Positions 1 through 4,579 of a stretch of DNA of 7,166 nt are shown one piece after another. The stretch lies in assembly GCA_024762845.1 (NCBI GenBank), contig JANTGQ010000064.1, forward strand, positions 1-7,166. The letters are read 5' to 3'. The notes under the pieces were generated by a model. That model was given only the letters and a program-made list of their open reading frames with translations. It made no database searches and was not told the origin of the DNA. A program made the translations under genes and the position numbers. Every line of letters begins with the position of its first letter. Position 1 is the first letter of the stretch. This DNA is from Nitratifractor sp. (GTDB lineage: Bacteria; Campylobacterota; Campylobacteria; Campylobacterales; Sulfurovaceae).

Positions 1-117
1 GGCAACCTTGTTACCGTTTGGTTATATGTTGTTGCTACAATTAGCGGTGCACTTTTGGCAGTGTTTGTATATAAAAAGCTCTTAAAGTGCAAAGATGCTT
101 TAGAGTGTGAAATATAG
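1..117 (+). CDS. C-terminal end of a probable aquaporin/MIP-family channel (5' end outside window)
   Basis: Frame 1 is open from the first base to a TAG at 115-117 and encodes 38 residues. They form one hydrophobic helix (about residues 4-24, VTVWLYVVATISGALLAVFV) followed by a short basic, cytosolic-looking tail with two cysteines (KCKDALEC). The pattern LWLYVVAxxxGALLAxxVY resembles the sixth transmembrane helix and tail of MIP channels. The next gene, arsC, starts only 10 bases downstream, so the two are probably co-transcribed. Aquaglyceroporins paired with arsC (the AqpS-ArsC arrangement known from Sinorhizobium) let arsenite formed by the reductase leave the cell, and that would fit here. 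Family assignment rests on one helix plus context. Another multi-pass permease, such as an Acr3-type arsenite carrier, cannot be excluded. The NPA motifs that would settle it lie outside the window. Confidence 0.55.
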   Translation, partial: GNLVTVWLYVVATISGALLAVFVYKKLLKCKDALECEI

Positions 118-127
118 AAGGAAAAAA

Positions 128-541
128 ATGAGTAAAAAGGTTTTGGTTTTATGTACAGGAAACAGCTGCAGAAGCATTATTGCTGAGGCAATTATTAATG
201 CAAAGTTAGAGGGTGTAGATGCCCACAGCAGTGGTGTAAAGGCAAGCGGAAAGGTTAATCCAAATGCAGAGCGTCTCTTAAAAGAGAAGGGTATCTGGAG
301 AGACGAGTACCACTCCAAGACGCTTGAAGAGGTGATTAATAATGAGTATGACCTGGTTATAACAGTCTGCGACCACGCAAACGAAACTTGCCCAATGTTC
401 CCAAAACCGGCACCAAAAATTCATGTAGGTTTTGAAGACCCAGATGGAAAAGGTTACGAAGCCTTCGAAGAGACATATAAAGAGATAGAAGAGATACTTT
501 TACCAAAGGTAGAAGAGAGTTTAACCCGGATTTCGCGTTAG
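128..541 (+). CDS. arsC: Arsenate reductase, thioredoxin-coupled ArsC type (LMW-phosphatase fold), 3' end altered by an inserted repeat
   Basis: A 137-residue cytosolic enzyme reducing arsenate to arsenite. The P-loop CTGNSCRS starts at residue 9 (nucleophile Cys9, Arg15). The redox pair that relays the disulfide to thioredoxin is Cys81 and Cys88 in VCDHANETCP, followed by the family's conserved GFEDPDGK segment. This is the Staphylococcus pI258 ArsC class and not the glutaredoxin-dependent E. coli class. The ATG at 128 is chosen over one at 107 because AGAAGGA at 116-122 precedes it by 5 bases and because homologues begin with MxKK just before the first beta strand. It lies 10 bases after the probable channel gene, so the two likely form an operon. 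Oddity: the last five codons (TRISR) and the stop are encoded by the left inverted repeat of an inserted element. The catalytic core is untouched, so the enzyme should still work. Confidence 0.93.
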   Translation: MSKKVLVLCTGNSCRSIIAEAIINAKLEGVDAHSSGVKASGKVNPNAERLLKEKGIWRDEYHSKTLEEVINNEYDLVITVCDHANETCPMFPKPAPKIHVGFEDPDGKGYEAFEETYKEIEEILLPKVEESLTRISR

Positions 542-543
542 AA
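523..543 (+). repeat. Left inverted-repeat arm of the mini-element
   Basis: Twenty-one bases matching the reverse complement of 720-740 at 19 positions. The mismatches are C534 versus T and G537 versus A. The arm overlaps the last codons and the TAG stop (539-541) of arsC. Confidence 0.85.
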
Positions 544-598
544 TCGCCAGAAAAGCATTAAGTGCTTGTGCTGTGGGTGTTTGCAAAAAACTTTGCAC

Positions 599-620
599 GT
601 TTGGATTCCCTACGGTCATG
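599..620 (+). repeat. Internal direct repeat, copy 1
   Basis: Twenty-two bases (core TTTGGATTCCCTACGGTCAT) identical to 658-679, offset by 59 bp. Each copy is preceded by TGCA plus one base, and the word CCCATAG follows a few bases later (628-634; 686-692), so similarity continues imperfectly beyond the perfect core. Confidence 0.9.
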
Positions 621-657
621 AGTTTAACCCATAGGTTAATCGATGGTTTTTATGCAG

Positions 658-679
658 GTTTGGATTCCCTACGGTCATG
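658..679 (+). repeat. Internal direct repeat, copy 2
   Basis: Identical to 599-620. Only two copies are present and the unit has no internal dyad. This marks an internal duplication of the mini-element and does not look like a CRISPR array. Confidence 0.9.
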
Positions 680-719
680 CAAATGCCCATAGTGCAATGA
701 CTAATGCGGCTTCAGTGAT

Positions 720-740
720 TTCTAATGCAAAATCCGGGTT
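720..740 (-). repeat. Right inverted-repeat arm of the mini-element
   Basis: Reverse complement begins AACCCGGATTTTGCATTAG and pairs with 523-543. It ends 12 bases before the -35 box of the methyltransferase promoter, so the element separates the two transcription units without disturbing that promoter. Confidence 0.85.
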
Positions 741-752
741 TAAAATAGTCAC

Positions 753-780
753 TTGACTACTCTTCTCTTTTTGCTATAAT
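753..780 (+). promoter_or_regulatory. Sigma-70-type promoter of the methyltransferase-DUF420 unit
   Basis: TTGACT (753-758) and TATAAT (775-780) are separated by 16 bases, with a T-rich stretch and TTGC directly before the -10, as is common in Campylobacterota. The predicted transcript starts near 787, only about 16 bases before the ATG. Confidence 0.75.
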
Positions 781-802
781 AGCGATAAAAAGAGGAGGGT
801 AG

Positions 803-1408
803 ATGGTAGATAAATTTGCCAATAGTGCAAAAGAGTACGATAATAAAGTAAAACAGCAACGTAATGTTGCTGATATGGCAAAGAGTATTGTTGAAGCAAT
901 AAAACTCGATAAGAGCCATGAGATTTTAGACTTTGGTGCAGGCTCCGGCTTGCTTACCAAAGAGCTCTCACCATATGTTAAAAAAATTACAGCTGTTGAT
1001 ATTTCGCCATCGATGCTAGAGATTCTTGCATCGAAAAGTTTTGATTGCGAGGTAGAGCTTTTAGAGAGAGATTTAGTAGCCAAGCCTCTTGAAAAGCAGT
1101 TTGATGCAATTGTCTCTTCGATGACGCTGCACCATATTAGTGATATTCCACACCTTTTAAAACACTTTTTCGATGCACTCCATAGCGGTGGTCGTATTGC
1201 TCTTTGTGATCTCTATCCAGAAGATGGAAGTTTTCATAGTGCAGATACAGGTGTTGCACATTTAGGATTAGACCCTAACGAACTTGTAAAATTTTTAGAA
1301 AGTGTAGGGTTTTGTGATATTAAAGTTACAGATTCAGTTATAATCAACAAACAACAAGGTCAATACCCAACATTTGTTGTAAGTGCTGAAAAATTGAAGG
1401 AGAGTTAA
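803..1408 (+). CDS. Class I SAM-dependent methyltransferase (Methyltransf_11/25-like)
   Basis: A 201-residue soluble methyltransferase of unknown substrate. SAM-binding motif I is ILDFGAGSG (41-49). The acidic residue contacting the ribose is Asp66 in VDISPSML. Motif II is FDAIVSSMTLHHI (100-112) and motif III is LHSGGRIALCDL (126-137). The tail, with DLYPEDGSFH and an FLESVGF segment, is typical of small UbiE/BioC-like methyltransferases acting on small molecules. It is not a recognisable ArsM: the conserved arsenic-binding cysteines and the longer C-terminal domain are absent, although arsC lies just upstream. The start is fixed by GAGGAGG at 792-798, 4 bases before the ATG. The stop codon abuts the next ATG, so it is co-expressed and probably translationally coupled with the DUF420 gene. 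Fold confidence is high; the substrate cannot be read from the sequence. Confidence 0.88.
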   Translation: MVDKFANSAKEYDNKVKQQRNVADMAKSIVEAIKLDKSHEILDFGAGSGLLTKELSPYVKKITAVDISPSMLEILASKSFDCEVELLERDLVAKPLEKQFDAIVSSMTLHHISDIPHLLKHFFDALHSGGRIALCDLYPEDGSFHSADTGVAHLGLDPNELVKFLESVGFCDIKVTDSVIINKQQGQYPTFVVSAEKLKES

Positions 1409-1891
1409 ATGGATTATATGTTTGCAGATGGGTTTTTAGGTACAAAAGCACCCTTTTTTATGGACTTTGTGACAATTATTGTAGCACTACTGCCACTACT
1501 TGTTTTTGGGGCAATTTGGCTAGCAAGAGGAGGGCACTACAAGGTGCATGCCTTCTTGCAGAGTGTTATCTATATTGTATCTGTAGTTGTAGTGGGGTAT
1601 TTTGAGTATGGAGTAAGAGTTGGCGGAGGTTTTGCACATTTTGCTACCCAAAGTGGTATATCAAGCAGCTATCTTGTAACAATTTTAGTATTGCATATTA
1701 CTGTCGCAACGCTGACCTTTATAGGGTGGAGTTATATCGTTTTTAAAGCTATATCAGATTTTAAAAGTGCTAAGCTGCCAGGGGCAGGCAGCTCGATTAC
1801 CCATAAGTTGTGGGGCAAAAGAGTCTATATAGGTATAGTACTTACTGCAGTTACTGGTATTTTGGTTTATCTACTACTTTTTGTTTTTTAG
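1409..1891 (+). CDS. DUF420 family four-helix membrane protein
   Basis: A 160-residue integral membrane protein with four predicted helices (about 17-39, 48-68, 87-113 and 138-160). Histidines lie at conserved-looking helix borders: GGHYKVH (His43, His47), LHIT (His96) and THKLWGK (His132). This matches DUF420, the family containing Bacillus YozB and Staphylococcus CtaM, where it has been linked to heme-copper oxidase maturation. The histidines could bind heme or metal, but that is inferred from the family. AAGGAG at 1397-1402 lies inside the end of the methyltransferase gene, and the ATG directly follows that gene's TAA. It ends 21 bases from the convergent rhodanese gene, with no obvious terminator between. 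No oxidase gene is visible nearby, so a role in respiration is only suggested. Confidence 0.75.
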   Translation: MDYMFADGFLGTKAPFFMDFVTIIVALLPLLVFGAIWLARGGHYKVHAFLQSVIYIVSVVVVGYFEYGVRVGGGFAHFATQSGISSSYLVTILVLHITVATLTFIGWSYIVFKAISDFKSAKLPGAGSSITHKLWGKRVYIGIVLTAVTGILVYLLLFVF

Positions 1892-1912
1892 CAAAAGGGC
1901 ATTTGGAACAAA

Positions 1913-2560
1913 CTATTTCTTTGCTTCATTCGCCTTATGGATAACGGTTGTTAACCCTAAAATTTTCCACCCCTGAAAGCCACTTCGGTAGAAGTATAGT
2001 TTTTCGGCAGGGTAACCGTTTTTCACCAAACCACGCATAAATGCTGGAGACTGCTCACACCACACACCATTACAAAAGACTACCAACTCCTTTGCTTTGC
2101 TAAAATCAAAAGTTCCATCTGCATTAGGTTTTGCGCCAAGAAGTGAAAAGAGCTTCGATATAACTTTTGGATTATCGTTTGTAGCTAATTTAAAAGGTAT
2201 ATTTATGGCTCCAGGGATTGTTTCGGACTCATACCAGCTACGAAGACGTGCATCTATTAAAAGCCCTTTTTTCGATGGTATCTTATTTTTGATAAAATCA
2301 ATTAATTCCAGCTCTTCTATATTGTGTACACCAGGTACCGGTTTTATTGGCTGTATACAAAATGGCGGGCAGACACGAGAAGTTTTGGTAAAGTCATCTG
2401 TTAAACGATACTCTGTATCTTGAATTCTTTCTATGGTAATTTTATGCCCATGGTCGTTTGTGGTTATTGATGGTGTAGTTGCTGTTAAATTTACCACTCT
2501 AGTCTCTTCGGAAAGAAGTAGAGTAGAGAGTGCGGCAAGTAAAAATATTAGGGTTTTCAT
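1913..2560 (-). CDS. Exported rhodanese-like domain protein with CNGxWC loop
   Basis: A 215-residue protein with a signal peptide (MKTLIFLLAALSTLLLSEE), so it acts in the periplasm. An N-terminal segment of about 75 residues holds CPPFCIQP (Cys64, Cys68), a paired-cysteine motif that could form a disulfide or bind metal. The rhodanese domain spans about 80-205, with LLIDAR (100-105), the active-site loop FCNGVWCEQS (catalytic Cys163, second cysteine Cys168) and the closing GFQGW (194-198). The CNGxWCxQS loop is shared with the CXXCW-motif rhodaneses, where the extra cysteine suggests a redox or persulfide role instead of simple thiosulfate transfer. It is a single-gene unit, convergent with the DUF420 gene and divergent from the MazG-like gene. 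The SD AAAGGA (2572-2567 on the minus strand) lies 6 bases before the ATG. The physiological sulfur donor is unknown. Confidence 0.85.
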   Translation of the reverse strand: MKTLIFLLAALSTLLLSEETRVVNLTATTPSITTNDHGHKITIERIQDTEYRLTDDFTKTSRVCPPFCIQPIKPVPGVHNIEELELIDFIKNKIPSKKGLLIDARLRSWYESETIPGAINIPFKLATNDNPKVISKLFSLLGAKPNADGTFDFSKAKELVVFCNGVWCEQSPAFMRGLVKNGYPAEKLYFYRSGFQGWKILGLTTVIHKANEAKK

Positions 2561-2585
2561 GCTTAATCCTTTAAAAATTTATTGT

Positions 2586-2591
2586 ATTATA
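2586..2591 (-). promoter_or_regulatory. -10 box of the rhodanese gene
   Basis: TATAAT on the minus strand, preceded by GTG and an A/T-rich stretch. The predicted start is near 2579, about 20 bases before the ATG. No good -35 is visible, which is usual for this phylum. It lies 23 bases from the oppositely directed -10 of the MazG-like gene. Confidence 0.5.
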
Positions 2592-2613
2592 CACTAATTT
2601 TGGAACTAAGCTT

Positions 2614-2619
2614 TATAAT
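2614..2619 (+). promoter_or_regulatory. -10 box of the MazG-like gene
   Basis: TATAAT following CTT. The predicted start is near 2626, giving a leader of about 45 bases to the ATG at 2671. No convincing -35 is present. Confidence 0.45.
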
Positions 2620-2670
2620 AGTACAAAAAAAATAATAATAAGTAAAAGAGATAGCATAAAGGAGAAAGAG

Positions 2671-3075
2671 ATGAGAGAGAATCCATTGTCTAAGCTACTA
2701 GCACTTACTAGTAAAAATAACGAAATAGATAAAAAACGTGGTGAGGAAAAGTTTCTACGTTTAGATTTTGCACTTGATGAGATAGCAAAAGAGATAGAAG
2801 AGGTGCGAGCCGAGATAAAAGAGAATAATATACCCCATCTAGAAGATGAACTAGGAGATATCCTTTGGGGCTGGCTGATGCTAGTAAGCAAACTTAAAGA
2901 TGCAGGATATGTTACTTCGATGGATGCAATAATTGCGCGCTGTGAACGAAAATATACGCAGAGAGTGGGTGTACTAAAAGGAGATAAAAGCGACAGAGAG
3001 AGTTGGAGAAGGATAAAGGAGAGACAGAAAGAGGCACTGGAAGAAGAGTGTAAAAATAGTGTATTAGAGCAGTAA
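2671..3075 (+). CDS. MazG-like nucleotide pyrophosphohydrolase
   Basis: A 134-residue, highly charged cytosolic protein. The all-alpha NTP-PPase signature is visible: EIEEVRAE (41-48) supplies the first acidic cluster and LEDELGDILW (57-66) gives the ExxD pair (Glu60, Asp63) that binds magnesium. A helix then leads to the MazG-typical AIIARCERKYTQRVG segment (86-100). Such enzymes hydrolyse (d)NTPs to NMP and pyrophosphate, cleaning the pool of aberrant or excess nucleotides. This is the single-domain form, about half the length of E. coli MazG, and it ends in a Glu/Lys/Arg-rich helix. AAAGGAG at 2658-2664 lies 6 bases before the ATG and fixes the start. There is no toxin-antitoxin partner beside it, so MazEF-type context is absent. 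The exact nucleotide substrate is unknown. Confidence 0.82.
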   Translation: MRENPLSKLLALTSKNNEIDKKRGEEKFLRLDFALDEIAKEIEEVRAEIKENNIPHLEDELGDILWGWLMLVSKLKDAGYVTSMDAIIARCERKYTQRVGVLKGDKSDRESWRRIKERQKEALEEECKNSVLEQ

Positions 3076-3078
3076 TAC
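3061..3078 (+). terminator. Weak stem-loop at the end of the MazG-like gene
   Basis: GTATTA (3061-3066) pairs with TAATAC (3073-3078) around a 6-base loop and is followed by TTTAT. The stem contains the TAA stop codon. It is A/T-rich and short, so it may be a poor terminator or a chance palindrome. Confidence 0.3.
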
Positions 3079-3157
3079 TTTATAATAGAAATTGACATTG
3101 TGCACTAAATTAGATCTCTATTAATACATTTACAGCCGAGCTAAATTTAATAAGTTG

Positions 3158-3163
3158 TATAAT
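3158..3163 (+). promoter_or_regulatory. -10 box of the Sel1-repeat gene
   Basis: TATAAT after AAGTTG. The predicted start is near 3170. A second TATAAT at 3169-3174 lies too close to the SD (AAGGAGG, 3176-3182) to be the likelier choice. A third at 3081-3086 could give a longer leader. Confidence 0.45.
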
Positions 3164-3188
3164 TTGTCTATAATCAAGGAGGAGAATA

Positions 3189-3440
3189 ATGCAAAAGTAT
3201 ATATGGGTAGTAGTTTTTACTACAGTTCTTGGGATATCTTCTGAGATCACAGAGATGCAAAAAGCGTGTGAGAGGAAAATGCCAACAGCTTGCTATGAGT
3301 TAGGTCAATTGTATGAAGAGGGCTTAGGGGTCGATATAAATATCTCTGTTTCGAAAAGCTATTTTCAAAAAGCTTGCGAATATGGTTATGATAAAGGCTG
3401 CAAACATTTGGATATAAATTCATCAAAACCACAGGCTTAA
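3189..3440 (+). CDS. Small exported Sel1-like repeat protein, Hcp (cysteine-rich) type
   Basis: An 83-residue protein with a probable signal peptide (MQKYIWVVVFTTVLGISSE). The mature part of about 65 residues holds one complete Sel1-like helix pair (ACYELGQLYEEGLGVD, then SKSYFQKACEYG) plus flanking half-repeats. Cysteines at 27, 35, 63 and 71 form two C-x7-C pairs exactly 36 residues apart. That is the pattern of disulfide-stapled repeats in Helicobacter Hcp proteins, so periplasmic or secreted location is likely. Hcp proteins usually have four or more repeats, so this is a minimal version. Whether it binds peptide, as a chaperone or immunity-like partner would, is unknown. A very strong SD (AAGGAGG, 3176-3182) suggests good expression. 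The SGNH hydrolase gene starts 7 bases after its stop, so the two are likely one operon. Confidence 0.8.
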   Translation: MQKYIWVVVFTTVLGISSEITEMQKACERKMPTACYELGQLYEEGLGVDINISVSKSYFQKACEYGYDKGCKHLDINSSKPQA

Positions 3441-3447
3441 AAGTTTG

Positions 3448-4443
3448 ATGAATATGAAAAAGTATATTTTAATTTTTATAATTAGTATGGTTTCATTAAT
3501 GGCTAATGGTGCAACACGAATTATGCCTTTGGGGGATTCTATTACTTTTGATGATGCCTATAATCCAAAACCAGATAGTCTTAAAGCAGGCTATAGAAGT
3601 TTTTTATGGTATAAACTTAGAGATGCTGGGTATTGGGCAGATTTTGTAGGTTCTCAAAATACTGGCTGGGATGTTCGACCATCTTTTGATGGAAATAACG
3701 AGGGGCATCCGGGGTGGACAAGTTATGATATTGCAAATCATGTCTATGGTTTTTTGCAAAGTAATCCAGCGGATATTGTATTATTGATGGCAGGGGCAAA
3801 TGATTGGAGCGAAAGTGTTAATGGTATTGAGAGTACTTTAAATCAAATAGATAGATATGAATCTAACTACCATCATCATATTAAAGTTATTCTTGCTCGA
3901 ATTCCAAATAGAAGAGATCATTCTCAACAATGGATGAGTAATTTTAATGTTAATCTTCAAAACTTGGCAAATAGTCGTATTGCGAACGGAGATGATATTT
4001 ACGTTATAGATTTAGAGTATGGTGCGGGGATAGATTATCATAATGATTTTCAAGATCCTACCCACCCTAATGATACAGCTTACCGTAAAATAGCAAATGT
4101 ATGGTATGATGCGCTAAGAAGATTCTTGCCACTGCCTGCCAAACCTAATAATCCAAGTAATTTAGTAGCTAGTTCAATAACAACAAATTCTGCAGTTCTT
4201 CATTGGAATGATAACTCAGACAATGAAAATGGATTTCGAATTTATAGTGGCAATAAGTTAGTAGCAACTGTAAGTTCTAACACTATAGGATATGTATTGA
4301 GTAATTTAGAACCCAGGTCAACTTATACCTATTCTGTAGAGGCATTTAATAATGAAGGAAGCTCGAACAAAGTAACAGTTACTTTCACAACAAAAGATGA
4401 CTACTCATGGCTTCCAGCAGTTTATAGTGTACTTTTAAACTAG
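3448..4443 (+). CDS. Exported SGNH/GDSL hydrolase (CE3-like carbohydrate esterase) with C-terminal fibronectin type III domain
   Basis: A 331-residue protein. A signal peptide (MNMKKYILIFIISMVSLMANGA) leads into the SGNH fold, about 24-228: block I GDSITFD (nucleophile Ser31), NEGHPGW (85-90) as in acetyl-xylan-esterase-like members, block III GANDW (Asn118) and block V DPTHPND (Asp203, His206). All catalytic residues are present, so an ester-cleaving, probably deacetylating, activity on extracellular glycan is likely. Residues 235-316 form one FN3 domain (SAVLHWNDNSDNENGF..., closing in VTVTFTT), with a short hydrophobic tail YSWLPAVYSVLL. Start choice is uncertain: ATGs at 3448 and 3454 are both possible and neither has a clear SD, so translation may be coupled to the Sel1 gene ending 7 bases upstream. 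Asn-rich composition and an FN3 domain hint at acquisition from another phylum; this is speculative. Confidence 0.85.
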   Translation: MNMKKYILIFIISMVSLMANGATRIMPLGDSITFDDAYNPKPDSLKAGYRSFLWYKLRDAGYWADFVGSQNTGWDVRPSFDGNNEGHPGWTSYDIANHVYGFLQSNPADIVLLMAGANDWSESVNGIESTLNQIDRYESNYHHHIKVILARIPNRRDHSQQWMSNFNVNLQNLANSRIANGDDIYVIDLEYGAGIDYHNDFQDPTHPNDTAYRKIANVWYDALRRFLPLPAKPNNPSNLVASSITTNSAVLHWNDNSDNENGFRIYSGNKLVATVSSNTIGYVLSNLEPRSTYTYSVEAFNNEGSSNKVTVTFTTKDDYSWLPAVYSVLLN

Positions 4444-4446
4444 GGA

Positions 4447-4470
4447 CTATTACTCTTACGGGAGTAATAG
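4447..4470 (+). terminator. Stem-loop terminator after the SGNH hydrolase gene
   Basis: CTATTACTC (4447-4455) pairs perfectly with GAGTAATAG (4462-4470) around the loop TTACGG, starting three bases after the stop codon. The T-tract is weak (ACTTTTCTCT a few bases on), so termination may be partial. The hairpin could also work from the other strand. Confidence 0.6.
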
Positions 4471-4541
4471 CATTCACACTTTTCTCTGAATTTTAACTAC
4501 TCTCCTCTCTTTTTGTCTAATCCTTTCTTATTTTTATTTGA

Positions 4542-4547
4542 TATAAT
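4542..4547 (+). promoter_or_regulatory. -10 box of the beta-propeller gene
   Basis: TATAAT preceded by a long pyrimidine- and T-rich tract (4498-4540), as in Campylobacterota promoters. TTGTCT at 4513-4518 is too far away (23 bases) to be a normal -35. The predicted start is near 4554, inside the left arm of the dyad at 4550-4579. Confidence 0.6.
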
Positions 4548-4549
4548 GG

Positions 4550-4579
4550 TCATATTTATGTAAGGGAGCATAAATATGA
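4550..4579 (+). promoter_or_regulatory. Perfect 11-bp dyad spanning the transcription start, SD and start codon
   Basis: TCATATTTATG (4550-4560) is the exact reverse complement of CATAAATATGA (4569-4579). The 8-base loop TAAGGGAG (4561-4568) holds the whole Shine-Dalgarno, and the ATG (4576-4578) lies in the right arm. As DNA it could be a repressor operator over the start site. As RNA it would present the SD in a loop and hold the start codon in an A-U stem, if transcription begins early enough to include the left arm. Which of these applies is not decided by the sequence. Confidence 0.6.

Larger units (their letters stand above)
525..738. mobile_element. MITE-like non-coding element inserted in the 3' end of arsC
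   Basis: About 214 bp bounded by inverted ends: AACCCGGATTTCGCGTTAG from 523 matches, in reverse complement, AACCCGGATTTTGCATTAG read down from 740. Over 21 positions the arms differ only at two transitions. TTTAA occurs directly on both sides (520-524 and 739-743), consistent with a 5-bp target duplication, although TTTAA is itself partly palindromic. The interior has two copies of a 22-bp direct repeat and no credible ORF or transposase, so any mobility would depend on a transposase elsewhere. Deleting 525-743 (element plus one TTTAA) restores an arsC end reading ...EESLK-TAG, with the stop at 746-748. That strongly suggests a real insertion. I do not recognise the element's family. A non-mobile dispersed intergenic repeat is the alternative. 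Confidence 0.7.

Noticed and set aside
107..127. Upstream ATG extending arsC by seven residues
   Set aside because: It overlaps the preceding gene and has no SD, whereas the ATG at 128 has AGAAGGA at proper spacing and gives the normal family N-terminus.
599..679. Two identical 22-bp repeats separated by a 36-37-base spacer as a minimal CRISPR array
   Set aside because: Only two units, no dyad in the repeat, no cas genes, and the block lies inside a larger inverted-repeat-bounded element.
757..1083. Minus-strand open frame opposite the methyltransferase
   Set aside because: It lacks an SD and any recognisable motif, and it mirrors a well-supported gene.
803..1408. ArsM arsenite methyltransferase, suggested by nearby arsC
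   Set aside because: The protein is too short and lacks the conserved arsenic-binding cysteines. It also has its own promoter, separated from arsC by the inserted element.
1880..1930. Bidirectional terminator between the convergent DUF420 and rhodanese genes
   Set aside because: Only a loose GCAAA/TTTGC pairing over a long loop is visible. There is no compact stem with a T-tract.
2613..3098. 161-residue minus-strand open frame opposite the MazG-like gene
   Set aside because: Its Ser/Leu/Phe-rich composition is what the Glu/Lys/Arg codons of the real gene give in antisense. No SD or motif is present.
3445..3447. TTG as the start of the SGNH hydrolase
   Set aside because: ATG codons follow immediately at 3448 and 3454, and the TTG has no better SD.
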